The translations under genes were made by a program, and so were the position numbers. From Puccinia triticina (Eukaryota; Basidiomycota; Pucciniomycetes; Pucciniales; Pucciniaceae), in the NCBI RefSeq assembly GCF_026914185.1, contig NC_070560.1:2719501-2783500 (forward strand): DNA of 64,000 nucleotides. The letters run 5' to 3'. This document shows positions 23,226-35,014 of this stretch, one piece after another. A model generated the notes under the pieces. That model had not been told where the DNA came from, made no database searches, and was given only the letters and a program-made list of their open reading frames with translations. Every line of letters starts with the position of its first letter. The first letter of the stretch is position 1.

Positions 23226-26200
23226 TTACCTTATACCGGTTAATAATAGTGGGATTGGTAATCTTCTGGTGTTGTGAAAATCCAAAAGTTGAGAATGTAG
23301 AGGCCGAGGAATTTGAGACAAAGAAAGCCAAAGATCCGAAGCGGGTGTCGCGTTCTTCCATTGGATAAGATATTCTTCCGTCCCCTTTCGCCCAATTGAT
23401 ATGCTTAACCGGTACTGCATACATTATTGGATCAGAAACTGTTGTGCAAAGAGGGTGTTCAGTGGGATTTTTATACGGTGTAATAAGAGAATGATTGAAA
23501 ACTGGGTGGAGCTTTGGGTAGTGTTCTTTAATATCTAAACGAACTGCCCCGTCGCCTACCCTTTCGATGACTTTAAAAGGACCAAGGTGGCGATAATCAA
23601 GCTTCGAATTTTCTCGTCTGGTCTGTATGAAACGTCGGGATAAAAGCACTAAATCTCCTGGTTCATAAAGCAGTGTTTCTCGTCTTTTCTTGTTATAATA
23701 GTGTGCTTGCTTCTGTTTCGCCTCTTGGAGAGAAGCAACCGCCTGATCTTGTATCTCCTGCAAATCCCGTACTACGGTATTAGCGTTAGACCTTCCAGAA
23801 GAAACTGGAAGTGTATTGAAACAAGGATGGAAACCATGCACAAAAAAAATGGAGAAACGCCTGATGACAAAGAGTGTAAATTATTAAGAGAGAATTCAGC
23901 CATATTTAACTTGTCCGCCCAATCCAATTGATTGTATCCTACAAAATGACGGAGATAATCCTCTAATATTTGATTCATCCGTTCCGTTTGACCATTGGTC
24001 GGAGGATGGTAAGCAGTAGATGTTGCAGCCGTAATGTTCAATAATTTTAAAAAATATTTCCAAAATTTGCTAGTGAAAGTAGTACCCTGATCTGAAACTA
24101 TTCTGTCAGGTAGGCCGTGTAGACAAAAAATTTCTCATCTGAACAACTTTGCTAATTCCTTTGAGGTCATGGATTCCTTGCACGGGATAAAATTTGCTGC
24201 TTTGCCCAAAAGATCCACTACTACTAAAATAGAATCAAAGGAGCGTGAAACAGGGAGATTGGTGATGAAGTCCATGCCAATAACATCCCATGGCCGGGAA
24301 GGAATAGGTAATGGATGTAGAAGTCCTACTGGCTGTTGTCTGTTAGCCTTTACTCGCTGACAGGAGTCGCAGGAGGAAACAAATGATATTACATCCTTTT
24401 GGATACTAGGCCAGTCAAAAGTTTGCAATATGAGCGAAAGTGTTTGAGCAATTCCCGGGTGGCCCGTAATTTGTTCCTCATGATAGATCTGAAGCACCCT
24501 TGATCGAAGTGAAATAGGCACAAATACCCAGTCTCGAAACCAATAGCAATCCTGAGTAAAATGATAAAGGGCCTTTTCTTCCTCTGGAAGAGTCGAATAA
24601 GCGTTCCGTAACTCTGCTAAAAATGAACTAGAAACTGGTTGGAAATATAAATCGTGCTCCTTCTTTGCATGCATCTCTGTTTTGATAGCGTTGACTGCAA
24701 AACGAGCTTGTAATGAATTAGGGATCTCAAGCTTTTCTGAAACCTCATAATCTGGTCTTCGACTAGGTGCGTCAGCGGGGTTAGAGGTACCGGAGAGATG
24801 AAATAACTTATAATTAAAAGAATCAAGAAAAGCGGCCCATCGTGCTTGTTTGGGAGATAGCTTTTTCAAAGTCATCAAAAACTTTAAATTTGCATGATCA
24901 GAAAATATTAACACTGGGTTAGAAGTTCCAGCAAGCCATGCTCTCCATTCTTCAAAAGCAGAATATACGGCATATAATTCCAAATCAAAGATAGCCCAAA
25001 CTCGCTCTTGGTCCGTCAATTTCATGGAAAAGAAACTGACAGGACAAAGTTGTCCCGTAACATCAGGTTGACTTAGAACACCCGCTATTGTGAAACCCAA
25101 ACTATCGACATGTACGATTCTGTCTGCTTGGAATGAAAAATGTGAAAGAAGGGGGGCAGATAAAAAGGATGCCTTCAGATTTTTGAAAGCCCTAACTGCG
25201 TCTGCTTCCTTCATCTTTGAAGGATGAAAAACCGACTCCTTTGTAAGGCTAGTTAATCCATTAGTAATATAAGAAACCCGTGGTATAAAACGACGATAAA
25301 AGTTACAAAACCCAAAAAATCGACAAAGACCGCGCAGAGTTTTTGGCATAGGCCACTGCACTATAGTGTCCAATTTCTTTGGATCCATCCGAAGGCCTTG
25401 AGAAGAAATTGTAAACCCTAAGAACTGTACTTCTGTCTGAAAAAATTTGCACTTCTTTAATGAAGCTTTCAAGGAAAATTCACAAAGCTTGGTGAGTATA
25501 GACTTTAAGTGTTGGATATGTTCTTCTTCTGTTTTATAAAAGATAAGGATGTCATCTATGTATACAAAACAACAGACATTGATAAATTCACGCAAAACGT
25601 GTTGGATGAACCGTTGGAATGTGGCTGGGGTGTTGGCAAGCCCAAAAGGCATTACCATATATTCGAAAAGGCCCCACGGTGTACGGAATGCAGTCAGATA
25701 TTCCTGACCGGGAGTGACACGCAACAAATTGAAGGCCAATTTGAGATCAACCTTTGAGAGGAATCGGCACCCTGCTCAATTGTTGAGGAGAAGGGAAAGG
25801 ACTGGGATAGGATAGCTATCGCAAACTGTCATCAAATTTAAACCTCGGTAATCAACGCAAGGTCTATCATCCTTTCCTTCTGTTTTAACAAAAAAAATGG
25901 GGGCCGCAGCTGGTGATGATGACAGACAAATGAAACCCTTACTAAGATTTTCATCAATGTACAAACGCAATTGTCTGCGTTCACTCTCACTTCAATTGTA
26001 CAAACCGCCAAATGGTGGGGTGCAAACCTCCTTAAGTTGAATCTTCAGGTCAAATTGCGGACAAACGGGTGGTAAAGATTGCAAGCTAGCTATTGTGAAA
26101 ACATCAGCAAAGGAGCAAAGAGAAGGAGGTAACAACAATAATTCCTCTTGATTGAGATGTAGATTATTGATGATTGAGGCAATATTAAGGGATTGAGATG

Positions 26201-26375
26201 TTAAGGGAAAGCAAGAATTACGAAGGGGTGGAGAGAAATACAGTTGTCCATTGGCGCCGCCAACCCAAGCATGATTTGCCTTGAGCCAAGGGAGTCCGAG
26301 AATTACATAAACTGACAATAGAGAAATAACATTAAGAGAGACATTAGATAAACAAGAATGATTCAAAAAATCCAA
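23226..26375 (-). pseudogene. pol: Pol of element B: protease, RT, RNase H, integrase, chromodomain (broken)
   Basis: From right to left: a protease-like part (26375-25992) with VYVILGLPWL; RT start (25970-25776; PCVDYRGLN); a long open segment 25739-24135 with FVYIDDILIF (YIDD catalytic Asp pair), RNase H (VWAIFDLELYAVYSAF, FSDHANLKFL), the integrase zinc region (CDSC) and GMDFITNLP; then a frame change near 24135, the rest of the integrase catalytic core with NGQTERMNQILEDYLR (23772-24041), and a C-terminal GPF region (HLGPFKVIERVGDGAVRL). A chromodomain-like end (EEYLIQWKNATP) lies in another frame at 23226-23420. Several frameshifts separate these pieces, so the copy cannot make a full polyprotein. 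The chromodomain places it among chromoviruses. Confidence 0.85.
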
Positions 26376-26611
26376 AGAAGCTATGCGGCCGGTCCAACAC
26401 TTGTTGACATCGCCGGAGGAAGCTGGAGATCCATCAAAGCTTCTACATGAGAATGGAACGGATAGTGATGTTAGCTTTAACTGTTTTTTTCTTACAAAAT
26501 CTTGTTGATAAACGAGTCGCCGGCGCCAGAGTCCACCAAAGCCATTGCAGTAACAGAGGAAAGGCCTGGCCGATAGAGCTGGATGGGGATAACTAATCTA
26601 GAAGGGGGAGA

Positions 26612-27937
26612 CTACGGAAGGGAGGGAGAGTTTAAAGAGATAAAATGGGAAGGAAATGAAGACTTGCCATTGTCAAGGGGTGCTCCCGTCTCGTCACAAC
26701 CATACATTAGCATGTCCGTGAAAGAACCAGGCCCAATATGATCCCAAGAAGCAGGAGTAGAACCGGACTTGGTTGCTGCCACATTGATCTGAGTGAGTTG
26801 AATGGTCAGAGGAACGCCCTGGGAGAGTTTGGTGAAAAGAGCGATCTTGTCTTTCATTTGAACCTCCACGTTAGGACAGGAGCGGTTGCTGATATGAGCT
26901 TCATCATAGGTCTTATGACAACGTTGGCATAGCTTGTGCTTAACACAACAAGCACAATAAGGTGAAAATGTAAAACCGACACTTGCCGTGATAGCATCGA
27001 TATCCATGGGAGTGGATGTAGAAACTGGAGAAGGAGGGGGAGGTCGTTGAAGCTGGAAATACGCACGTTTGGTGGAGAGATTGGATCAAAGCATGTTGAG
27101 TTCGTCCAGAACGTTGGAAGCCAGAACACAGAGTGCCATCTTCTGTTTCAAGTCGGTAGCCGTCTTCCACAAGTCCTTCTGGATAGCGATTTCGAGAATT
27201 TTTGGGTTGATAGCGGCCTTGTATACATCAATGCAACAGTCTTCCATTAAATCCACAGCAAAAACAAGAGAACAAAAAAGAGAGTTGAAAACACCAAGAG
27301 GCTTATTGCCTTGTTTACAAGAATACAACGCTCTCTTCGCATCCTGAATACTACTACTATTGGCAAAGCTTTCTTCCAAATGTGCTAAAAAAACACGCAT
27401 AGAACTTAAACAAGGTAGAACATAAGGGTCCTCAGCAGAAGCAGAATTAGAAGGTAAATTTTGAGTTCGCACATTCTCCCGCAATACCAAAATCCACCAA
27501 AGATAGGAGGAAGCAGATTCAGAGACATTACCGTCCGCATGGCAAAAATGTCGAACTACCCAATTGATTTTACTCTTCTCATTAGGAAATCGGGATTCCA
27601 CTTCAACCAACCAATCCTTGATGAAGTATAGAAATTTGTTTATCTCCTTTGGATTGCCGGAGAATTAGGCGTGGGTCATTACCAAAACATCTGAAAAGGA
27701 TTGATTTGCCGGAGGTGGGGGTTGAAAAGTGGAAAGTTGGTGATGAAAGGACAGCAGGCGCTGGGTGACGTCCTGGAGAGTGATCTTGATTGTATTGAGG
27801 TCAACTTTAAGATTGTTGATTTTGTTAGAAATGTGGTCGGTCTTCTGTTGTTCGGACTGATGATTGAGTTGGAGATTGGAGAGAACGTTGGCCAATTCCT
27901 GGACGCGTTCTTCTTGGTTGATATCAATTTCTAACAA
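26612..27937 (-). pseudogene. gag: Gag region of element B (broken)
   Basis: N-terminal helical part (27937-27665; ELANVLSNLQLNHQSEQQ) with repeated polar heptads suggesting a coiled coil, then a Ty3 Gag-like core (27610-27086; VVRHFCHADGNVSES, FLAHLEESF), then a Cys-rich stretch at 26612-27007 (CACCVKHKLCQRCHKTYDE), which is not the usual CCHC knuckle spacing. The three lie in different frames. Role: capsid protein that packages element RNA. Confidence 0.65.
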
Positions 27938-27998
27938 ATAATTAAAAGCACCAAGAATAATAGGACTGATTTTCTGAAGATTATGATTGTAGTATTTT

Positions 27999-28495
27999 TG
28001 TAATGACTAGAGTACTACAATGGAAAATCGGACAGGCCAGAGATGATTTTTTTCACAAATGTCTACAGACAAGCTAATGACAACAACAGGCACAATTCAG
28101 GAAGATAAAAGAATGATTTCTTTGGAATTCTCTCTTTGAACGATGGTTGGATATGATGATGTTTATATTCACGCTGATGCTAATGATACGAAAAGAACAA
28201 AAATATTACGATGGGGAAAAGGTACAATAACAAAGATAACTTCTTTTATATTTTTACAAAAAGGTAAGTGCGCGCTTGCTTTTGGATTCTTGTCCTACAG
28301 TCTAATCACAAATAATAAAAGAAACTCGTATTTCCTATTCCTGAGGTTAGTCGTATTGTGTATTGGAAATCCAAAGATGAGCTGAAAAACCTTATCAAAC
28401 TAATTAGGTTAGTTTTATGCGTAAATACGTGTATCCTTCTTAGTCAACTGTAGTAATCCTTTCTTAGTCATAACACATAATTTCCAATTCTCACA
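27999..28495 (-). repeat. Right (5') LTR of element B
   Basis: Uninterrupted 497-bp copy matching the split left LTR with few differences. It preserves the exact empty site for the copia insertion. Confidence 0.88.
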
Positions 28496-28500
28496 TATGA

Positions 28501-29530
28501 GCTCAACCTTCCCTTGGGAAGGGAGCCCATTTCTCACAAAGTGCCTAGTCGCGTGTGGGTCAAAGGGAAAGGTGGCTCTTCACTGCTTCTGAGGCAAGGT
28601 TCTCCCTGGCCTGCAGTGTCGAGCCGTATTCCCGAGCAGAAACAGCAACTGATAGTCCCAGGAGTGGGGGACGAGGCTCTAAGCCCGCTCCCTGGACTGT
28701 CTCTTGATGGGTGGGTGGGTGGTGCAAAAAAGGAAAGTGTTTCCCGGGAAGCAGCACAACGGAAAGCAGAAAGGAGGTGGAACAGGGGAATTCCTGTTGC
28801 CTTGCTTGCTTGCCGGCCTCTTTATGAGGCTCTCTGTTTCTCCGGGAAACAGACGCCCAGGCATCGCTTGCCTGGCTCTAGACCTTGCTGCATGTCTTGC
28901 GCTGGTCTCATGGCGTCATCATCGTCTTGGGACACTCCCAAGCCTATCCAATCTACCTGCAGGCTCTACGCTAGTTGATCCTGTCACTGACTAGCTTGCC
29001 ACTAGACGGAAATAGGAACCCCGACTCAGGTAGCACCGGACCTGGCCCTGTGGCTACGTGGACACCGGGGCCCTTGGAGCTGCGCTCTTTGGGCACCTTT
29101 AATGTATCTTAGTTTGGGCGAGTATAATAAGTGGACTGTTTGAATTGTGGGGAGTTTGTCTCCTTGTTGATTCAATTGTCCAGCAATATCATGACCTACT
29201 GCACTTGCATAGGCATGGTTTGCTTATTGGCCTCCCTCCAGCTCAGCACAGGGGGGTCCACCGGCCTCTTTTTGCCTGTTGCTTGTGCACCGGCTGGGGG
29301 TTCAATCCAAGGCACTTTGGTGTTTGGGGGTTATTTACTTTGAACTTTTACAAAATCCATTTTCTTTTTTTTGTAATTTCAACAAGTGACAGGCCAAAAC
29401 CACACACCTCATTTCTGTGAAACTCTGTTTTTAATAAACTTGGATTTTATATGCGCTCTGAAGGATGCGCTTGTTCTTTATATTCAGATTCTATTTTATA
29501 TATGTTTGATTCATTGTTCAGCTAGCTCTG
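28501..29530. other. No gene supported; GC-rich repetitive-looking stretch
   Basis: Contains short inverted words (CCCTTGGGAAGGG at 28511, CCCGGGAA / CCGGGAAAC at 28742 and 28848). Open frames are short and unlike proteins. A GGGTTCAATCC B-box-like word at 29298 lacks a matching tRNA fold. Confidence 0.4.
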
Positions 29531-29844
29531 AGAGCATTTGCATTTGTTCGCTAAGTTTTTGGGTTAAATAAGCCCGGGTTTGTGAGCAGGTTAGCTGAAG
29601 AGGTTGCCTTCAAGTGGGCAAACACATTTGTTTGGTCAGTTTCAGGCTAAAGTGCGCTGAAATGAGTTGCAGACCGCCCTAGCCTGAGGCTAGATTTCAG
29701 GTTAAGGCTTGCTAAATTTAGCTGAACTTAGCCTGAAATCAAACCTGAGGCTTGTTGACCTGGGGTTAGCCCGGACCAATGCGATTGCCGCTTGGATTAA
29801 GTTGCCCAAAATTGTCAACTTAACCCAACAAATGTGAATGCTCT
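29531..29844. repeat. MITE with AGAGCATT terminal inverted repeats
   Basis: The left end AGAGCATTTGCATTTGTT pairs with the right end AACAAATGTGAATGCTCT (16 of 18 positions). The interior shares blocks with the truncated copy at 7093-7252. Target duplication is unclear. Non-autonomous; the partner transposase is not in this window. Confidence 0.65.
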
Positions 29845-29944
29845 GATACAGTAGCTAGCTGACATCAACCAAGTTTATATTTTTTCAGTGCATCCCAGTT
29901 GAACTTGGATGGCTTCAACACAGCCAAATATATTGGCTGTGAGA

Positions 29945-30345
29945 GGTTCAAAAAACTTGGCGACCAGGAGGTGATTATCCTGGTCACAATAGGTTATAAA
30001 ACCTTGGCAACCAAGATGAAATCATCCTGCTCGCAGAGTTTAAATAACCTCAGCGCGCGACCAGCTGGCAGCAGGTAACCTCCAGGTTGCAGATTTTACC
30101 TTTGCAACCAGAAGGAAACCTCCTGGTCGCCAAAGTTACCTCGGTGACCAGAAGGAAACCTCCTGGTCACCAAAGTTACCTCGGTGACCAGAAGGAAACC
30201 TCCTGGTTGCCAAAGTTACCTCGGTGACCAGAAGGAAACCTCCTGGTCACCAAAGTTACCTTGGTGACCAGAAGGAAACCTCCTGGTCGCAGTGGTCCTA
30301 TTGCAACCAGAAGGGCTTCCTTCTGGTTGCCAAAATGAGTTTCAA
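29945..30345. repeat. 40-bp tandem array with palindromic core
   Basis: About six units of 40 bp start at 30107, 30147, 30187, 30227, 30267 and 30306, each containing ACCAGAAGGAAACCTCCTGG, itself an inverted repeat (CCAG..CTGG). Diverged precursors (GACCAGGAGGTGATTATCC) occur from 29960. No coding interpretation. Confidence 0.85.
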
Positions 30346-30529
30346 GGGGCGGGTACCCGCTGTGGTGTGCCAAATCTGTTTCAAGTATCAAATTACATAA
30401 AGTGATGGTTGAATACATGAGAAGGAGATATATTCTTAGATTTATTCTTGCATAATTAGATTCTGAAGGTCATTTAACCCCTAGTCACTCACTTGAACCA
30501 CTAGGATAGCTCCACTCAGTCAAAAGTTA

Positions 30530-30720
30530 TTTTGGTTAAATGGTTTTCATCCAACATAAGTACATAATATAGTAGTACATTGGTAGTACATAATATGGTA
30601 TTAGAGCCAACCACAACTGGGTCATATTTTTTGTGCATATTCAATTAGAGTTAGGGCTAGAACCACAAGTTGGCCATATTTGTATGCATATTCAATTAGA
30701 CTTAGGGCTAGAACCTGGCC
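30530..30720 (+). other. 62-bp duplication with a tRNA-iMet-like primer-binding word
   Basis: ATATGGTATTAGAGCCAACC at 30595 resembles the initiator-Met primer-binding site of copia elements. It is followed by two copies of a ~62-bp unit ending TTAGGGCTAGAACC. No copia proteins or LTR pair could be recognised nearby. From 30720 to 31940 I see no gene, only short frames rich in Gln/Lys. Confidence 0.3.
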
Positions 30721-31940
30721 GCCTTTAAGGAGCCCTTCCTCCCCCCTCATTCGAATTCAGCATGTGAATAGCAGCCACCAACCAACCAGTCACTCATTCA
30801 TTTAACAGTGTGATCTCAAACATCCACTCACCCAACACCTGTGATCATAATCAGGTTCTTGAATAGCCTGTGTCATTGCACATCATCTGCATTGTTTGAT
30901 CTAAGTCTGATACAGACTACTACACATAGTGATCTCTATCAAGGTTTTGCCACAACAATAAATAAATTTTGTTGTCAGAATCCTTGTGTAGTACAATAGA
31001 GGGGCAGGTCCTTCATGTAAGAATACACGCCAAGGGGAACGGGCCCCCTTGCCTAAGGCAAGGAGGGTTCCGCAAACCACAATAGCTGCGGAAGAAGGTA
31101 AGCCACACAAACCCTTCTCCGCAGCCCAAGCTGCTTATGTGGCCGGGAAAACTGAGAACATCTCCCTGATGAATCCAGGTACCGACCATGTGGGCAGCAA
31201 GACCGACGCAAGAGGAAGCCTTTGTCGATTGTCGTTACTGGAAAGGATCTCATCAACCACCATTGGTGAGTAGGAGAGATCCAGAACAGTTAATCGACAA
31301 GGAGGATGCTAACAGCAAACCACTCCCAAATAGGCAACCAGCCCGAAACCAGAACCCAAGCAGCAGCCACCGTGAGCCACAACGGCAACGCAGGAGGTAA
31401 TCAGCCAGTTCCTTAAAAGCAAAGGAAAGCAAAGTCAGACAACTAATAAGCCGACTCTGATAAAACAGAAACCGCAGCTAGTCTTGAACAACCGCACCGA
31501 AGCTAAGGCATAACCAAGAGGAATTACCTCAGCCAAAGTAAGAAAACCTTACCCAATCTCCAAAGGAGAAATAGGAGTGGAGACTGACATCCAGACTCAA
31601 TGCCGAAAACAGCGACCGTGCCAAAGAGCAGCAAACTACTCCTTTCCTTAATCAAACCTAGACAGCGGCCAGACAGACTGCTTCTAGGTAAATTTCTTTT
31701 CTCTCAGTCTCACTTGTCAATGTTACTAGGATTTTCAATCTAAGCTAGAACAGTTGTCTCATGAAATATCATTTCTAGTTCTCCAATTTCTCTCACTTCA
31801 AACCACCCGTAACATAAATATTGCTTAACTGCAAATATCATATTTGTTATCTCCCCCTCACAGAACTGCCACCTGTCCCAAAGGAGTTCTCACACCACCA
31901 ACAAGTGTGGATGTCAGGATTCAGTCAAAACAAGCTGTGG

Positions 31941-32160
31941 CACCAGGAAAAATAAACTGTCACTAGACTACAGGTGACATCAGCCTAAGTATAATGAGCT
32001 AGTCTACCCACCAGTTGCACAGCTGGCCGCATGGACAGCCCCCTGTAGGAAAAAAAGGGGCCATTCTAGACTAGTTGTGGTAGCACCAGAGCAGGAACAA
32101 AGTGACAGTCATGGTTGCTCAATGTCACCTGATGTCTGGGACAATTTATTTTTCCTGGTG
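31941..32160. repeat. MITE, CACCAGG family, copy 1, TSD TGG
   Basis: 220 bp. The ends CACCAGGAAAAATAAACTGT and ACAATTTATTTTTCCTGGTG form inverted repeats. Flanking triplets are TGG on both sides. It matches 59396-59611 in inverted orientation. The 3-bp duplication and CAC start would fit CACTA- or Harbinger-type transposases. Confidence 0.85.
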
Positions 32161-32442
32161 TGGGTACCCGGGTGCAACAGAGCCAGAGATGGGCAGGGAA
32201 GTGGTCCATGCACATGGAATGGGAAAGCATAATGAAAATTCAGCAAGTAAGGCAGTGAGAGGGAAATACAACCAGACTATAAATGACTACTATCCAGGCT
32301 GAGTTGTGCATGGAAAGAGTAGAAGAATATACTCTGTGTAGAGATACTCTAGTATCTCAAAATAAATTCCATGGTAATAGCATTGAGATTTTGTTCCAGT
32401 TGAATCTTAAATTCAACTTAATTTTCTGCATGTAATTTGCCT

Positions 32443-34132
32443 TCATTTTCTAATGAAATCTTGCAGAGAGCGGAAACCTTTGATTTCAATCCCACCCACA
32501 TTTTCATGGACATTTTTGCTCCATTCTTGCAGCTCATGAATCTCTGTATCATAAAAATCCAAGATCTTGTTGATAATTTCTTTTTGGTGTCTAATTCTTG
32601 GGAGATCCATGTTTGTTTCCTGGCTGAATTCAACTATATATTCCATGAGTTGAAGTTTTTTCTGTATGCATCTAAGTTTATCAGGCTTCAATTCAGTAAG
32701 AATTAATGGGTAGTAATTATTCAGGAACTTCACAATGTGGTAGGCCAGTATGAATTCAAGTTTGTTCCTATCTCCAGAAATCTTTCCTTGAAAGTTGAAG
32801 TAGTCAAGCACATTTTCAATTGTGTGAATTATCTCCTGATTTTCCATACTCCTTTTCACTTCATCCCCTTCTTTATTGCTCAAGCTTGAGGAAATCCTAT
32901 TGAGATCCTTCATAAATTGGGCTGAAACAAAGTGTTTATGAATTTTTTGAAATCTTTCTGTTTCTTCTTCCAATTGATCATATATTGGATCTGTAAGAGT
33001 TTGCATGATTTTTGATAAGGTGTAATATTGGGCAAGGATTTTGTCTTGGGGAGAGATGTCTACATTTTATTTGAATTTCCAACAATCCAAATGTATCCAG
33101 ACAAGATCCAGGAAAATCAAAAAAGAGTCAGTTCTTACCATCCAAAAGAGTGTAAATCAAAAAAATCCAAAAACATACCTTCCAAAGATTCAGAAAAGTA
33201 TTTCATCATCAAGTCAGTTTCCCAAAGTTCTTTTGCATAAAATTTATAATATATGTCATTCTGATGATCATAAAGGCGACCACCAGGACTTTGAAGCTCT
33301 TCCTTGTAAATAAACCACGACACCATCATTTCCAGAGACTTTGTTTTAAAATCCTGGACATCTTGGTGGAAATCTGGAGGCCCCAGTTTGCATAGCTGAA
33401 TAAAATCTACAAGAAGAAATAGGGTTTCTGAATATTGAGAGCAGAATTCCAATTCCAAGTCTTGGGGAGTTGTCTCTGGAAAATTGAAAAAATTTCTCTT
33501 TACACTACTCCACTTCTCTATCAATGGGCTAGCATGAGAGAAGAAATCACGACTTATTTGATTTTTTGGATTCGGATCATTCATTGATTTCATTACCAAA
33601 CTATCATTCATTTGTCTCTTCAATTCATCATACATTCCTTCAATTTCTTTGGTGAGGGTGTTTTGTAATTCATTTGATGTGTCAATTATTTTTAGTTTAT
33701 TTATTCTCACCTTGAGAATTTTGCTTTTCCTGTTTAACAGCATGTTTTGGTCTGTTTTTGGTTATTTTTAAATTCAAGTGAGTGAGTTGTGTGTAAAGGA
33801 TGGCCAAGTTTCAAAGTGTAAAATTCACCATTAATTGTAGCATCTTCTTTGGAGAATATCTGCCTTATCCATGGGTGTTGTTTGATACTTCCTGTGTACC
33901 GATCTATCCCAGCAGTATAACTAGAGCCTATGAAGCCATCCCAAATGGGATGAAATATTTGACCAAGATTAAAATTCAACTTAAGTAGAAAAAATCCAAT
34001 GGAAGAACAAATATTCTTACCCCAGGAGTTGATCTCTCTCAGTGTTGTCAGTATGGGCATTGTCATAGCCAATTGACTGGCTTCTAGTATGCACAGAGAG
34101 ATGTATAGAAATATGTGCTTTTGCTTTATCAT
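32443..34132 (-). CDS. Multi-exon gene for a predicted secreted protein, family unknown
   Basis: ATG 34132 starts a signal-peptide-like sequence (MIKQKHIFLYISLCILEASQ). A GTAAGA donor follows at 34020. The next coding segment contains QIFHPIWDGFIGSSYT and GSIKQHPWIRQIFSKED (to about 33780). The third segment (33743-33179) has GMYDELKRQMNDSL and FLLVDFIQLCKLG and ends in phase 1 at a GTATGT donor. A 119-nt intron (33178-33060) then joins it exactly in frame to the last exon (33059-32443; DISPQDKILAQYY to LQDFIRK and stop). The junction between segments two and three is unresolved. The protein is mostly helical, rich in Lys/Glu/Asn, with no family recognised; length is about 500 residues. In rusts, multi-exon secreted proteins like this are effector candidates, but that is only inference. 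Flanks are AT-rich unique DNA. Confidence 0.55.
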
Positions 34133-34150
34133 GATTTCAAGGTGAAGCAA

Positions 34151-35000
34151 CTGAGATGAGCACCTTAGTATTTTTTTTTTTGAGGTTAAAAGGTCAATGG
34201 TAAGCTATTTTCCCTGAGGGAGATCATAATGCTTTTCAGATGATTGATATTATTTTGTTACATCCAGCTAGTAGTAAGCTTTCCATCTAAAAAATCTATG
34301 CTACACGTTTAGTATGCATACAATGTGCCCCTTTGAAAAGATAAGTGACAGTAAATTGGTGAAGTAATGTTCCAAAGGATGAATGCAAAGGAATATAGCT
34401 GGATATGTACTTGCAACGTGCATGAAATTTCAGGGGAAATACAACTGTTTTCTTTGACAGCTATCAAAAAACAATCTTTTGTGTTTTGTTTCAAGGAAAT
34501 CTAAGTATATTAAAACCACAGTTTCACCAAAAAAATATTCAAGGGTTTCCCCTATATACAAGCAATCACAAAAAAAAGCAAAATAAAAAAGCTAAAGAAA
34601 AAAAAAAAAACAATACAAATCATAATTGACTTTATATTTATGTACAAAAAAAGAAAAGGATTTGACAAACTCCCAGCCTGTGACATGCCACAGGTGAAAA
34701 GAGACCGGTGTTAACCTGCTCAGCCTGGCGCAAGTGCGTGGGGCAAAAGTCGGGGCTGGAAACCTCTCAGCCAATTGCAAGTGTAATCGGGGAGGGGGAG
34801 GATCGCCACCAGTGCTCTGCAAATGCCAGAGGAGGGAGGATCACCTGAGGCACAAACCTTGGTGCAGGAGATGCCCCCTTATATGTTGAAGATTTTGTGA
34901 TTGCAGAGCACTTCATCATCACCTTCCGGCCCAGGATGGTCCAGAAAGCCACAATTAGCCACTGTTACTGTTGCCATGTGATAGGCGCAATGTTTCATGC
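34151..35000. other. No gene supported
   Basis: A/T-rich unique-looking sequence with poly-A runs near 34600. No repeat ends and no protein-like frame longer than about 60 codons. Confidence 0.45.
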
Positions 35001-35014
35001 AGCACTGATTCCAA

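Larger units (their letters stand above)
16002..28495 (-). mobile_element. Ty3 chromovirus B, degenerate, interrupted by a copia element
   Basis: LTRs start TGTAATGACTAGAG and end CCAATTCTCACA. The right LTR is 27999-28495 (497 bp). The left LTR is split into 16002-16430 and 23151-23217 by the copia insertion with AATAC duplication. Flanking 5-mers are TATGG and TATGA, consistent with a target duplication with one later change. The two LTRs are very similar, but the internal gag-pol carries many frameshifts. Orientation is minus: gag lies near the right LTR. Confidence 0.85.

Noticed and set aside
30107..30345. CRISPR-like array
   Set aside because: Units are contiguous 40-bp tandem repeats with no variable spacers, in a eukaryotic context without cas genes.
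30595..31640. Complete copia element starting at the iMet-like primer-binding word
   Set aside because: No Gag, protease, integrase or RT motif and no LTR pair could be found downstream.
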